Shown: positions 17,503 to 26,677 of the stretch, one piece after another
Layout of the letters: every line of letters begins with the position of its first letter
How positions within the stretch are numbered: the stretch's first letter is position 1
Assembly: GCF_000688455.1 (NCBI RefSeq)
Contig: NZ_JIAL01000001.1
Location: forward strand, 1,953,001-2,017,000
Reading direction: 5' to 3'
DNA from: Pseudacidobacterium ailaaui
GTDB taxonomy: Bacteria > Acidobacteriota > Terriglobia > Terriglobales > Acidobacteriaceae
Length of the DNA stretch: 64,000 nt
Position numbers and translations under genes: made by a program
The notes under the pieces: model-generated
The model's database searches: none
What the model saw: only the letters and a program-made list of their open reading frames with translations
What the model was told of the DNA's origin: nothing

Positions 17503-18099
17503 TCATTCTTCCGCGGCTGAATGAATGGCGGTCCACAATTCTTTGATTCCTGCTCCGGTCTTGGCCGAGCACAGCAGCAGATCGTCGATCTGCAGGCCTT
17601 CGCGCAAAACAGATTTTGCCTTCGCGCGCCCGTTCCCTGAGAGCCGATCGGCCTTGGTCCCGACGACCAGAAAGCGACGACCCACGTTTCTGAGGAATGC
17701 AATCAGTTGTGCATCGCTGTTTTGCGGAGGGACATTGCTGTCCACCAGACACAGACAAAGCGCAAGTGCCGGTCGTGCGGTGAGGTAGGGCTCAATGAAT
17801 TTCGGCCATCCGGCGGCTATGGATTTTGAAATTCTGGCATAGCCATATCCGGGAAGGTCAGAAAAATACAATTGCGGCTGCTGACGCTGGGGCGAATCGG
17901 TGATGGAAAAAAAGTTGATCGCGCGTGTACGTCCCGGGGTGGAGGAGACATGAGCAAGCTTTGTTCCCAGCAGCGCATTCAGCAGGCTGGACTTTCCTAC
18001 GTTGGAGCGGCCCAGGAAGGCGATTTCCGGCACCGTAGGAGCCGGAAATTGCTCTGGCGAGGTGGCCGAGAGCAGAAATTTTGCGTAAATGCGCTTCAT
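17503..18099 (-). CDS. engB: Ribosome biogenesis GTP-binding protein EngB (YihA/YsxC)
   Basis: P-loop GTPase needed for 50S subunit maturation. 198 residues from ATG 18099; the 28 codons further upstream are not protein-like. GRSNVGKSS (30-38) is G1, the TPGRT region is G2, DLPGYG is G3, TKADR is G4 and SAKTG is G5, all in order. Size agrees with the family. It converges with rsmA and diverges from the Xaa-Pro peptidase gene; the 124-base divergent gap has a TATAAG but no matching -35 box that I can defend. Confidence 0.95.
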   Translation of the reverse strand: MKRIYAKFLLSATSPEQFPAPTVPEIAFLGRSNVGKSSLLNALLGTKLAHVSSTPGRTRAINFFSITDSPQRQQPQLYFSDLPGYGYARISKSIAAGWPKFIEPYLTARPALALCLCLVDSNVPPQNSDAQLIAFLRNVGRRFLVVGTKADRLSGNGRAKAKSVLREGLQIDDLLLCSAKTGAGIKELWTAIHSAAEE

Positions 18100-18223
18100 G
18101 CAAAGAAAAGTATAAGGGCCCGGCCCGCAGCGTGCAGGACTGAGGACTTCTGGACGGACAGTGTCTCGGGGCTTGCTGGCCAATCCAGCCTTGTCTGTTG
18201 AGTCCCTGATATCTTGAGAAAGG

Positions 18224-19312
18224 ATGGACCACCAAAGACGTTTGCGCGCCTTGCGTAAGAAAATGCGGGAACAGAAACTGGACTCTGTTCTGATTACCCA
18301 CCTTCCGGATGTTCGCTATCTTTGCGGCTTTACAGGGTCCAATGCGGCCCTTGCCGTGACGCAGGAACGGGCCGTGCTGTTCACTGATGGACGCTACACT
18401 GCACAGGCAAAGCTTGAAACCACTGGCGCGCGCGTAGTGATTGCGGCAAAATCTGCACTTGGCGAAGCATGCTCCTGGATAGAAAAATCCGGGGCCCGGC
18501 GGGCCTTTTATGATCCGCAGAACACAACGGTGGCCGCGCTCGGACTGATGCGCGAAGCAGTCAGCAGGCGCAGGCAGCAGACATTTTTCCAGCCACTCGA
18601 AAGACCGCTGACCATGGACTTACGCATGGTCAAGGATGCCGAGGAGCTGCTCGTCATGGAAAAAGCGGCGCTGCTCGGCTGCCATCTTTTTGAAGCCGTA
18701 TTGCCGCATCTGCAGCCCGGCGTGCCGGAAATCGAAGTTGCCGCGACGCTGGAGTTTTTTGCCCGGAGTCTGGGAGCGGAGGGAATGTCTTTTGAAACAA
18801 TCGTGGCCTCAGGAAAACGGTCGGCTTTTCCCCACGGCCGGGCGACGGAAAAGAGACTTCCACGCAGAGGATTTGTGACGCTCGATTTCGGTGTTATCCT
18901 CAATGGTTATTGCTCAGACATGACGCGGACGGTCTATCTGGGCAGGCCCTCAAAGGCCGAGCAAGACGCCTATGATGCCGTACTTGCGGCACAGGAGGCG
19001 GCAGTATCGGCGGTGGGTCCCGGTATTGCCTGCGGCGAAGTGGATGAGGCCGCACGCCAAGTGCTTCGTAATGCGGGCCTGGACCAATACTTTACGCACT
19101 CCACCGGACACGGAGTAGGCATAGAAATCCATGAGCTTCCTCGTGTGGCTGCAAAGCAGGACCAGGTGCTGATGCCGGGGATGGTGGTTACAATTGAGCC
19201 TGGTATTTATATTGAAGGAAAATTTGGTATCCGTATCGAAGACATGGTGGCGGTAACAAAATCGGGTGCCAGGGTCCTGACTCCTGCACCCAAGGCCATG
19301 ATCCAATTATGA
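18224..19312 (+). CDS. Xaa-Pro aminopeptidase / dipeptidase (M24B)
   Basis: Metallopeptidase cleaving the bond before proline. 362 residues: an N-terminal creatinase-like domain (about 1-130; YLCGFTGSNAAL) and a C-terminal pita-bread domain. Metal ligands are visible in order: LDFGVILNGYCSDMTRT (two Asp), STGHGVGIEIHE (His), VVTIEPGIY (Glu) and FGIRIEDMV (Glu). This matches PepP/PepQ/YqhT-type enzymes that in many bacteria sit directly before efp or accB. Here accB follows after 27 bases, suggesting one operon with accB and accC. Exact substrate (dipeptide or longer) cannot be told. Confidence 0.92.
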   Translation: MDHQRRLRALRKKMREQKLDSVLITHLPDVRYLCGFTGSNAALAVTQERAVLFTDGRYTAQAKLETTGARVVIAAKSALGEACSWIEKSGARRAFYDPQNTTVAALGLMREAVSRRRQQTFFQPLERPLTMDLRMVKDAEELLVMEKAALLGCHLFEAVLPHLQPGVPEIEVAATLEFFARSLGAEGMSFETIVASGKRSAFPHGRATEKRLPRRGFVTLDFGVILNGYCSDMTRTVYLGRPSKAEQDAYDAVLAAQEAAVSAVGPGIACGEVDEAARQVLRNAGLDQYFTHSTGHGVGIEIHELPRVAAKQDQVLMPGMVVTIEPGIYIEGKFGIRIEDMVAVTKSGARVLTPAPKAMIQL

Positions 19313-19339
19313 TGCGGTAAAGCTAGCGAGACAGACAAA

Positions 19340-19858
19340 ATGAATGCTGATGAAATGAAGCAACTGAAGGAACTGATTGAGTTCCTGAGAGAGAACAAGA
19401 TTGGCGAATTTGACATGGAGCGGGGCGACCTGAAGGTGCGCGTGAAGTTCGCACAGGAAGGGGCGCCTGCCAGCCTGGCCAGTCTGGCGCCTTTTTTGGC
19501 GGCTGCTCCGGCCACTGCGCCTGTTCCGGCCTCTCTGCCGGCGGTCCAAGCCAGCACTCCGGCGGCACCGGCCCCTGCGGCTGCACCAGCTTCGGTAGCG
19601 CAAAGCGAGGATGCTTCGCTGCACGTGGTGAAGTCGCCCATTGTAGGCACGTTCTATGAGTCTCCTTCCCCGGGTGCCTCTGCTTTCGTAAAAATTGGCG
19701 ACCAGGTAGAGCAGGGGCAGGTCCTATGCATTATTGAAGCCATGAAGTTGATGAACGAAATTGAATCGGATGCAGCGGGCGAAGTGGTAAAGCGATTTGT
19801 AGAGAATGGCCAGCCCGTTGAGTATGGTCAGCCGTTGTTTGCGCTGAAGCCAAGATAG
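19340..19858 (+). CDS. accB: Biotin carboxyl carrier protein of acetyl-CoA carboxylase
   Basis: Carries the biotin that shuttles CO2 between AccC and AccAD in the first step of fatty acid synthesis. 172 residues: an N-terminal helical segment (1-40) that contacts AccC, a long Ala/Pro-rich flexible linker (about 42-92), and the C-terminal biotinyl domain with EAMKLMNE, where Lys136 is biotinylated. [15 protein letters not shown] opens that domain, including the thumb common to bacterial AccB. Between the peptidase gene and accC. The accA and accD genes are not in the window. Confidence 0.96.
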   Translation: MNADEMKQLKELIEFLRENKIGEFDMERGDLKVRVKFAQEGAPASLASLAPFLAAAPATAPVPASLPAVQASTPAAPAPAAAPASVAQSEDASLHVVKSPIVGTFYESPSPGASAFVKIGDQVEQGQVLCIIEAMKLMNEIESDAAGEVVKRFVENGQPVEYGQPLFALKPR

Positions 19859-19924
19859 GTCCGGATGGTCCGCCAGACTACTACAAAAACAAGCACTTCA
19901 ACACCACGTTTGAATTGACCTTTT

Positions 19925-21286
19925 ATGTTTCGGAAAGTATTGATCGCCAATCGAGGCGAAATTGCACTGCGCGTCATCTGTGCCTGCAAAGAGATGGGCA
20001 TTCGCACCGTGGCCGTCTACAGCGAGGCCGACCGCAATTCATTGCACGTGCGTTTTGCTGATGAGGCCATCTGTATCGGCCCCCCGCGCTCTGCAGAAAG
20101 CTATCTCAATGTTCCGGCGGTCATCAGCGCTGCGGAGATCGCCGATGTGGATGCGATCCATCCCGGCTATGGGCTGCTGAGCGAAAACGCAAACTTTGCG
20201 GAAGTATGCCGCGCGTCGAACATCAAGTTTATCGGCCCTCCGCCGGAAGTGACGCGCCTGATGGGTGAGAAGGAAAAGGCGCGGCAGGCCATGAAAAAGG
20301 CCAAAGTGCCCATTCTTCCCGGTTCCGACGGCGTCATCCAGAGCGAGCAGGAGGCCCTGGAGTGGGCCAAGTCGGTCGGGTTTCCCGTGATCTTAAAGGC
20401 CTCTGCCGGCGGCGGAGGACGCGGGATGCGTGTTGTGCGCTCGGCCGAGGAGCTGCCCGGTCTCTTTCATGCCGCCCAGACCGAAGCGGCCAATGCCTTT
20501 GGCAACGGCGACCTCTACATGGAGAAATTTATTGAGCGCCCGCGTCATATCGAATTTCAGGTCCTGGCCGATGAGCATGGGAATGTAATGTCTCTGGGGG
20601 AACGGGAGTGCTCCATCCAACGCCGCCATCAGAAGCTGATTGAAGAGGCGCCCTCCCTTCAAGTCAGCCAGAAACTGCGCGACGAAATTGGCAAAACACT
20701 CAAGCGCTCCCTGGAAGCTGTGGGCTACCAGAACGCAGGAACAGTCGAGTTCCTGATGGATGAAGGTGGCAAGTTGTACTTCATTGAGATGAACACGCGC
20801 ATCCAGGTCGAGCATCCGGTGACGGAAATGATTACCGGTATCGATCTGGTCAAAGCGCAGTTGCGCATCGCTGCCGGGGAGAAGCTGTCCAGTATCGTTC
20901 CGGACCCGGTTACCATTCGCGGACACGCGATTGAATGCCGCATTAACGCCGAGCATCCGGAGAAATTTACACCCTCCGCGGGGAAGATTACTGCCTTCAA
21001 TCTTCCGGGAGGTAACGGTGTTCGCGTCGACACGGCGCAGTATGCCGAAGGCTATGTGCCTCCATACTACGATTCGTTGATTGCCAAACTGATTACCTAC
21101 GGCAAGGACCGCGAAGAGGCCATGGCGCGGATGCGGCGTGCTCTGGACATGTTTGTGGTCGAGGGGATCCACACGACGGTCCCCTTGCATCGCGGTATCT
21201 TTCAGGACCAGGACTTCCGCGAAGGGAAATTTGATACCAAGTTTATGGAGCGGTATTTCGAGCGGAAGAAACAGAGTGGCCATTAA
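19925..21286 (+). CDS. accC: Biotin carboxylase subunit of acetyl-CoA carboxylase
   Basis: ATP-grasp enzyme that carboxylates AccB-bound biotin with bicarbonate. 453 residues, standard length. [16 protein letters not shown] at the N-terminus, [24 protein letters not shown] (ATP loop), GECS-type [12 protein letters not shown], and [16 protein letters not shown] with catalytic Glu and Arg residues are all present. It follows accB after 66 bases with no visible terminator and forms the standard accBC pair. The next gene, a GT4 glycosyltransferase, starts 51 bases later and may read through from it. Confidence 0.97.
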   Translation: MFRKVLIANRGEIALRVICACKEMGIRTVAVYSEADRNSLHVRFADEAICIGPPRSAESYLNVPAVISAAEIADVDAIHPGYGLLSENANFAEVCRASNIKFIGPPPEVTRLMGEKEKARQAMKKAKVPILPGSDGVIQSEQEALEWAKSVGFPVILKASAGGGGRGMRVVRSAEELPGLFHAAQTEAANAFGNGDLYMEKFIERPRHIEFQVLADEHGNVMSLGERECSIQRRHQKLIEEAPSLQVSQKLRDEIGKTLKRSLEAVGYQNAGTVEFLMDEGGKLYFIEMNTRIQVEHPVTEMITGIDLVKAQLRIAAGEKLSSIVPDPVTIRGHAIECRINAEHPEKFTPSAGKITAFNLPGGNGVRVDTAQYAEGYVPPYYDSLIAKLITYGKDREEAMARMRRALDMFVVEGIHTTVPLHRGIFQDQDFREGKFDTKFMERYFERKKQSGH

Positions 21287-21336
21287 GCATGGACAATCGA
21301 TCAAGGATTCCACACGGCTGATGGCCGAAGATACGT

Positions 21337-22458
21337 ATGAGTCCTGAGTATACCGTGCTCCATGTGGGTAAGTTCTATCCGCCCCATAACGGGGGCATAG
21401 AGACGCATGTGCGGGACCTGGCTGTACGGCAGGCGGGCAGGTTTCGGGTGCGCGTCCTGGTTTCCAACGACGTCCGGCGCACGGAACACGCAGTGCTCGA
21501 AGGTGTTTCCGTGACCCGGCTGGCGCGCTGGGGGACCATAGCTTCCATGCCGGTTTGTCCGGGCATGATTCAGGCGATTCGACGTTCCCCGGCAGATCTG
21601 GTGCACATCCATGTACCCAATCCTGGCGCGGCGTTCGCCTATCTGCAGAGCGGCCATCGTGGCAAGCTCATCCTGACGCACCATGCAGATACGTTGGGAC
21701 GCAAATTCCTGCGTAAACTAAGTGACCGCTTTGTACGGACTGCAATGGACCGTGCCGCAGTGATTATCGCTACGTCGCAAAGATATCTGCAGTCTTCTCC
21801 GGAATTGGCCCCATACCGGGACAAATGCCGGGTGATTCCCTTAGGAATTGACTTCCGGCAGGTGACTGTCCCCCCGGAACCGGGGACCAAGCCGGAGCCC
21901 ACGCTGGAAGGTCCGCTGGTTCTGGCGATCGGCCGCCTTGTTCCCTACAAAGGCTTTGATGTTCTCATTCGCGCGATGCAGTCCGTGGATGCGCAATTGA
22001 TTTTGATCGGAACAGGACCACAGGGGCCCCAGCTGCAATCTCTGATTGACAGCAGGAATCTTGGGCATAAGGTGAAGATGCTGGGGCGCGTCAGCGATTT
22101 GAGGCCCTACATGCAGGCTGCCTCCATATTTGTCATGCCATCGGTCACGCGGGCCGAAGCCTTTGGCCTCGTCCAACTGGAGGCGATGGCGGCCGGACTT
22201 CCGGTCATCAATACAGAGATTGATTCAGGAGTGCCAGAGGTTTCGCTTCATGGCGAGACCGGACTCACCGTGCCTCCTGGCGACGAATCCTCTCTGGCCG
22301 AAGCGATGCAATTGCTATTACACCGGCCGGACCTTCGCGAGCAATACGGCAAGGCCGCAAAGGAGCGCGTTCTTAAGGAGTACTCCGTGGAGAAAATGGC
22401 GGAGCGAACGCTCGCGGTTTACGAAGAGGTCCTGGGTCTGCATGCATCAGCCCGATAA
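21337..22458 (+). CDS. GT4 family glycosyltransferase
   Basis: GT-B enzyme, 373 residues, expected to act at the cytosolic face of the membrane on lipid-linked glycans. HVGKFYPPHNGGIETHVRDL (about 7-26) is the acceptor-domain glycine-rich loop; VLAIGRLVPYKGFDVLI starts the nucleotide-sugar domain; EAFGLVQLEAMAAGLPVI holds the E-x7-E motif of retaining GT4 enzymes. Same strand as accC, but by function it opens the polysaccharide island. It converges with the next GT4 gene across a 102-base gap with a small hairpin. Sugar specificity is unknown. Confidence 0.9.
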   Translation: MSPEYTVLHVGKFYPPHNGGIETHVRDLAVRQAGRFRVRVLVSNDVRRTEHAVLEGVSVTRLARWGTIASMPVCPGMIQAIRRSPADLVHIHVPNPGAAFAYLQSGHRGKLILTHHADTLGRKFLRKLSDRFVRTAMDRAAVIIATSQRYLQSSPELAPYRDKCRVIPLGIDFRQVTVPPEPGTKPEPTLEGPLVLAIGRLVPYKGFDVLIRAMQSVDAQLILIGTGPQGPQLQSLIDSRNLGHKVKMLGRVSDLRPYMQAASIFVMPSVTRAEAFGLVQLEAMAAGLPVINTEIDSGVPEVSLHGETGLTVPPGDESSLAEAMQLLLHRPDLREQYGKAAKERVLKEYSVEKMAERTLAVYEEVLGLHASAR

Positions 22459-22465
22459 GGCCTGC

Positions 22466-22484
22466 GCCACAGACTCATTGTGGC
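22466..22484. terminator. Short inverted repeat between convergent glycosyltransferase genes
   Basis: GCCACA (22466-22471) and TGTGGC (22479-22484) pair around 7 bases, just after the plus-strand glycosyltransferase stop. No T-run follows closely, so it is only a possible terminator. Confidence 0.3.
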
Positions 22485-22560
22485 CCGGTCCAGCCCCTCC
22501 GATTTTTTCTCGCAGGAGCCGAAACGACATGGCCAGATCGCACCCAGGCAGACGTGGGGC

Positions 22561-23628
22561 CTAGCTTAGCTGCTGCAAAAGATCCAGGGTCTTGTTGGCA
22601 CAACTCCGCCAATTGTACTTGAGCGCCCGTTGCCGAATTTCCTCCCGGTCCAGCGTCCCCCCGGTCAAAGCCTTACGGATCTGGTGGGCGATACTGTGCG
22701 GGTCAAGCGGGTCTACGAACAGCGAAATGCCCTCGAAAATCTCTCTGAGAGAACCTTGTCCGGAAACAATCGTGGGACAACGCAGATAGGCAGCCTCCAA
22801 AGGAGGAAGGCCGAAGCCCTCGTATTTTGAGGGAAAAACGAAGCAGGCCGCAGAGTGATACAAGGCCTTCAGCTCTTCGTCCTTGACATACCCGATTCTC
22901 TTGATATTCCCTTCGACATCGGCCACCTCACCAAACACACCATCTGTGCGGCCTCCAGCCAGGACCAGTGGATAGCGCATGTCTCTCAGGTCCTTCATTG
23001 CACTTGCCAGTGCAGACAGGTTTTTATTGGGATTTTGAGAACCTACAGCAAGAACATATCGGTGACGATCGATTCCGTGCCGTGAAAACACGGTTTCATC
23101 TGCCTGTAGTCGATCTACATGTTCGCCGCCGAGATAGGTAACGGTAATCTTTTCCGGAGGCACATGGGTCCAGTGGACCAGCTCTGCTTTGGAAAACTCC
23201 GATACCGTTAGAATATGTTTCGCCTTTTTTGCGAGCAGTCCGTGCAGGATCCGGTACCAACTTCGGTATGCCAGGGAATAGCCTTCAGGAGCTGCCCATA
23301 CGGCCGCGTCATGGATCGTGATCACGTGGCGAGGATAGCTGAGCGGGGCGCCTCCGCAAGGAGTGAAGAGCAGATCTCCCTCGCAGAAGCGCGGCAAATC
23401 AAGCTGCTCCCACGCATGTCCCCGACGTTGCCCGACTTTACGCATGCGAATGCATTGATAAGGGGGCAAATCTGCGGCATCAGGCGGTACCAGCAGTTCC
23501 AAGACGACAGGGGGCTTCGTGCTCTCTGAAAGAATCAGGTCCATTTCTCTCAGTAGTTCACGGGCGTAACGCTGTACTCCAGTTACAGGCGCGGCCAGGA
23601 AGCGGCCATTAATTTTGATGGCATTCAT
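22561..23628 (-). CDS. GT4 family glycosyltransferase
   Basis: 355-residue GT-B enzyme. The N-terminus has INGRFLAAPVTGVQRYARELL, the short form typical of mannosyl/rhamnosyl-transferases of the WbaZ/MtfB kind. TVSEFSKAEL, VLAVGSQNPNKNL and FPSKYEGFGLPPLEAA (E-x7-E) follow in order. Its ATG overlaps the stop of the Wzy-like gene by four bases (ATGA), showing translational coupling within the island. It is the last gene of the reverse-strand block that begins with the flippase or, after an internal terminator, with the GT2 gene. Donor sugar is not predictable from sequence alone. Confidence 0.9.
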   Translation of the reverse strand: MNAIKINGRFLAAPVTGVQRYARELLREMDLILSESTKPPVVLELLVPPDAADLPPYQCIRMRKVGQRRGHAWEQLDLPRFCEGDLLFTPCGGAPLSYPRHVITIHDAAVWAAPEGYSLAYRSWYRILHGLLAKKAKHILTVSEFSKAELVHWTHVPPEKITVTYLGGEHVDRLQADETVFSRHGIDRHRYVLAVGSQNPNKNLSALASAMKDLRDMRYPLVLAGGRTDGVFGEVADVEGNIKRIGYVKDEELKALYHSAACFVFPSKYEGFGLPPLEAAYLRCPTIVSGQGSLREIFEGISLFVDPLDPHSIAHQIRKALTGGTLDREEIRQRALKYNWRSCANKTLDLLQQLS

Positions 23629-25058
23629 GAAGCAGGCCCGCCATTTTCGAGGGAGCTATTCCCGAGGTCAGAATGTCCGGAGGCGAGGCAGAGAGCAGGG
23701 CCAGCTTGAATGGATTTACTTGCAAGGTCTCCAGACGGACGTGATGGGTATACGCAAAGAACCAGACCGGCCCACATGACAGGAAATGTGCAATCCGGAA
23801 CGCCAAAGATCATGGCCAGAATGACTCCAACAACGGACCACCTGGCCCATTGCTTGGACATGGGCGTATTTTTCAGCAGACGGGCAATCATGAAGAAAAA
23901 CAGCGTAGATCCCACGACGCCGACATTACTAAGAAGCATCGTGAGCAGACTGGATGGCCGGTTACTGCCAAGGCCAACACCCAAACCATGAGTCATGCCT
24001 GTCAATTGCAGAGCATAAAGATCAGAGGCAGCCCGAGACACAAACGAAACCGATGCACCCTTATCAACCGTAAAGTGCAGAATTTCCTCGCGAATGGTTG
24101 GTACACCGAAGACGGTCAGTACAACCAAAACCACAGGGGCTAGGACGATCAAGACCCTCTTCAGAACGGTCAAGTTAAGATGCCAAGGGAGGCGATAAGG
24201 GGGGCGTGCCAAGAGGAGGCACGGAACAACAAGCGCCATAGCGGCCAGCGAACCAGAGGACAAGACAATCATGGTGCCCATGAGACTGACAAAGAACTTC
24301 ATGTACGAGCGCCCATTCAAAAGTATGTCCGCGAGATACCCCACGGCAAACATGCAAAGAGAAGCGCCAGCCATGGATGGTTCTGAAAACGTCCCTGGGA
24401 CCCGCAGCGGCCCCGGGGTCATATCGAGGTCTGTCACGTAATAACCAGGATTGTTCCGAATCAGCTTATCAACAAAAAAGTCCACCCCCGCGGATTTAAA
24501 GACCGCCTGAACAAAGACATAACTGACCAGGAGATAAAAAGCCAAGTCAAAGGATTGTTCCAATGTGCGATCAGAGCTTTCCTTTGCGGTAACGGCGATA
24601 TAGACCACGGCCAAGTCAATGATTAAAAAAAACGACTGGACAACATTACTGAACTTGAATGAGAGTGGGGGCCTGACAAAGAGGCCTGCATCAATCCCCT
24701 GGGAAGGATCGTAGACTGGGACCCCCGCAAAAAGGTGCGGGAGAATGATTGCGCCCAAGATCGCAACCGCTGCAAACAATGTCATTGTCAATCTGCCTTG
24801 AAAGCCCCTTCGTGTTCGGGAGGTCTGGACCCAAGAGAGGAACCTTTGGGCCATGAGCAGGATTCCAATCAAATAGAACGGCTGAAGCCCCCGTTTTCCA
24901 AAATTGACCACGGAGCCGGCCCCGAAAATACTTGAAACAATCAGCAGACCGGAAAGCTTCTCTGGTTTCTTCTTGAAGAAGTACAAACCGAGAAAGAGAA
25001 AGATGATTCCAAGCAATGTAGGCATCTCATGCCACCTGCCCACAATAGTCGAAAGCAC
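23625..25058 (-). CDS. O-antigen polymerase-like (Wzy) membrane protein
   Basis: 477-residue polytopic inner-membrane protein with about ten or more hydrophobic segments and a large loop around residues 195-245. The overall pattern, and GLGVGLGSNRPSS late in the chain (the conserved GxGxG-type loop of Wzy/O-antigen ligase proteins), support a polymerase of polysaccharide repeat units in the periplasm. The last 50 residues form a non-hydrophobic tail. Start is uncertain: GTG 25058, ATG 25025, or an earlier alternative codon, because hydrophobic coding continues slightly upstream. Stop overlaps the next glycosyltransferase. Wzy proteins are poorly conserved, so the call rests on topology and context. 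Confidence 0.75.
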   Translation of the reverse strand: MLSTIVGRWHEMPTLLGIIFLFLGLYFFKKKPEKLSGLLIVSSIFGAGSVVNFGKRGLQPFYLIGILLMAQRFLSWVQTSRTRRGFQGRLTMTLFAAVAILGAIILPHLFAGVPVYDPSQGIDAGLFVRPPLSFKFSNVVQSFFLIIDLAVVYIAVTAKESSDRTLEQSFDLAFYLLVSYVFVQAVFKSAGVDFFVDKLIRNNPGYYVTDLDMTPGPLRVPGTFSEPSMAGASLCMFAVGYLADILLNGRSYMKFFVSLMGTMIVLSSGSLAAMALVVPCLLLARPPYRLPWHLNLTVLKRVLIVLAPVVLVVLTVFGVPTIREEILHFTVDKGASVSFVSRAASDLYALQLTGMTHGLGVGLGSNRPSSLLTMLLSNVGVVGSTLFFFMIARLLKNTPMSKQWARWSVVGVILAMIFGVPDCTFPVMWAGLVLCVYPSRPSGDLASKSIQAGPALCLASGHSDLGNSSLENGGPAS

Positions 25059-25130
25059 ACAGAAGAAATAGCGGATCGAAGCCGGACCGCATGTGCTGCG
25101 GGGTCTTTCTAAGGAAGCACAAGCCCGTCA

Positions 25131-25970
25131 TCATCTCCCCCAGTATCCTTCCAGGCGCCCCTTTAGCGTCGCCCAATAGAGAGCGGCTCCCGGGCTACGA
25201 CGGGCGAGAGCGAGCAGCCATCCGCCAGCGGGACGCGCACACGTATAGAGTGAATAGCTCAAGGGGAGTTTATGCTTGCGCAACAGATGTCCCAATCCTA
25301 TGCCGTAGCTCCGTGCGCGGCTCCGGGCCGATTCCGAGAAGTCCTGGGTTTTATCGGGGTGATAGATGGTCAACTCCTGTGCAAACCATCCTCTGCTTCC
25401 TGCCGCCAGCAATCGAAAGACGCAATCGGACTCCTCGCCTGATCCGAATCGCGTTCCCGCCCCAAGGCCAAGCGACTCGTCAAATCCGTGCACTGCACGC
25501 AGGGCATGCGCCCGGAAAAACAGCGTAAAAGAGATGCCGGTACGGAGAACATTCCTTGGCTTGATTTCACAGGAGGCCGGCATCCAGCGGTTCGAGGTGG
25601 GTCTTAACTCTTCAGTCCTGGCACACCCAGACAGGAAATCATACTCTGGATGCGACGCGAACCAGATTTTTACTTTGTGCAGCGTATCACTCGGATACCA
25701 GCAGTCGTCATCAGGAAAAGCAATCAGCTCCCCCCTGGCAACGGTCAATCCCTTGTTCCGTGCACGAGACAGGCCCGGTTCCGAGCGAAGGTGTTGGATC
25801 TCGAAATGCGATTGCCATGTCTCCACAATGGGAGCCAGCCGGTCATCCAGGTTCTGGTCCACAAGGACCACTTCAAAATCCCGGTATGACTGTTCCTTCA
25901 GTGTGGCAAAAAGACGGGCCAATTCCTCGGTCCGGTCCTTGGTGGCGACAATCAATGAGAAGTCCGGCAT
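25131..25970 (-). CDS. GT2 family glycosyltransferase
   Basis: GT-A enzyme, 279 residues from ATG 25970; codons upstream to 26045 look non-coding. FSLIVATKDRTEELARL (4-20) opens the nucleotide-binding fold, VLVDQNLDD follows, EPGLSRARNKG is the usual conserved helix, and FPDDDCWYP with Asp87-89 is the metal-binding DxD. GSGEESDCVFRLL is the ED-type catalytic base region. Soluble with no membrane helix. It starts the second reverse-strand unit of the island, after a probable terminator, followed by the Wzy-like and GT4 genes. Confidence 0.9.
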   Translation of the reverse strand: MPDFSLIVATKDRTEELARLFATLKEQSYRDFEVVLVDQNLDDRLAPIVETWQSHFEIQHLRSEPGLSRARNKGLTVARGELIAFPDDDCWYPSDTLHKVKIWFASHPEYDFLSGCARTEELRPTSNRWMPASCEIKPRNVLRTGISFTLFFRAHALRAVHGFDESLGLGAGTRFGSGEESDCVFRLLAAGSRGWFAQELTIYHPDKTQDFSESARSRARSYGIGLGHLLRKHKLPLSYSLYTCARPAGGWLLALARRSPGAALYWATLKGRLEGYWGR

Positions 25971-26051
25971 ATCCACCTCAGGACAGTGGCACATGGAGGC
26001 CGTCCAGCAGCTTCTCCCACAATATTTTCTGGCGCGAATCTGCAATCAAAC

Positions 26052-26078
26052 AAAAAAACCTCACTTGGGTCCAGGTGA
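26052..26078 (-). terminator. Probable intrinsic terminator after the HAD gene
   Basis: On the reverse strand the HAD stop (26088) is followed by TCAC...GTGA arms (26075-26078 and 26061-26064), GG and then seven T residues (26058-26052). The stem is short and has a mismatch, but the U-run is the best in the region. It would separate the wzx-HAD transcript from the GT2-wzy-GT4 transcript. Confidence 0.45.
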
Positions 26079-26087
26079 AAGCAAAGT

Positions 26088-26669
26088 CTACCTTCCAAGA
26101 TAATGGAACACCTTCGCCACCTGCTTCAGATCGGTATCTTCGGGATTATCGGTATAGACAGTGATTTCCGCTGAACGGATCTCGGGAAATGTTCGGCACA
26201 GCGTCCGCCACTTGTTTGCCGTCACATCGTTCAGAATTTTACCGGTACAGCGTCCGGAACGATCAAATTCCAGTGTGGTTGCGATGTATCCATCCAGGGC
26301 CAGCATCTGCACCACAGCTTCAGCAATGGGTTGCAGGCTGGATGTAGCCAGGTAAATTCTGGATCCGTTTCTTCGCGCTTCCAACAATGCGTCACGGACC
26401 GGCACTGAGATCCTCTCGGCCATCGCAGCCTGCACATAAGACTGGGCAGACTTTGTCAACTCTTCGATGGACCAGCCGCGCAAGGATCGGACCAGCTGTT
26501 CCCGGGCAAAATCGCGGCCAGCGAGGCGATTCGCCATCTGACCCAGGCGACTGCGTAAAAGTCGGTTGCGGGCGACAAGGTAAGGAGAAAACGGAAGTGA
26601 CGCGAGATAGCCGTGGGTCGTGTTTTCAAGAATGAGTGTTCCGCACAGATCTGCAATCACAACTTTCAT
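26088..26669 (-). CDS. HAD-superfamily protein with altered catalytic motif
   Basis: 193 residues with the HAD subfamily IB layout: motif I VVIADLCGTL (Asp7 nucleophile), a helical cap (about 25-95), motif II LATSS, motif III NKW with Lys, and motif IV YTDNPEDTDL. The residue two after the nucleophile, normally the Asp general acid/base, is Cys9. That may abolish phosphatase activity or shift it to another phosphoryl transfer. It lies eight bases after the flippase stop on the same strand, so the two are co-transcribed. HAD-IB domains fused to or paired with UbiA-type transferases are known from polysaccharide loci; a UbiA-like gene lies on the other side of the flippase here. Confidence 0.75.
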   Translation of the reverse strand: MKVVIADLCGTLILENTTHGYLASLPFSPYLVARNRLLRSRLGQMANRLAGRDFAREQLVRSLRGWSIEELTKSAQSYVQAAMAERISVPVRDALLEARRNGSRIYLATSSLQPIAEAVVQMLALDGYIATTLEFDRSGRCTGKILNDVTANKWRTLCRTFPEIRSAEITVYTDNPEDTDLKQVAKVFHYLGR

Positions 26670-26677
26670 GGAGCGCC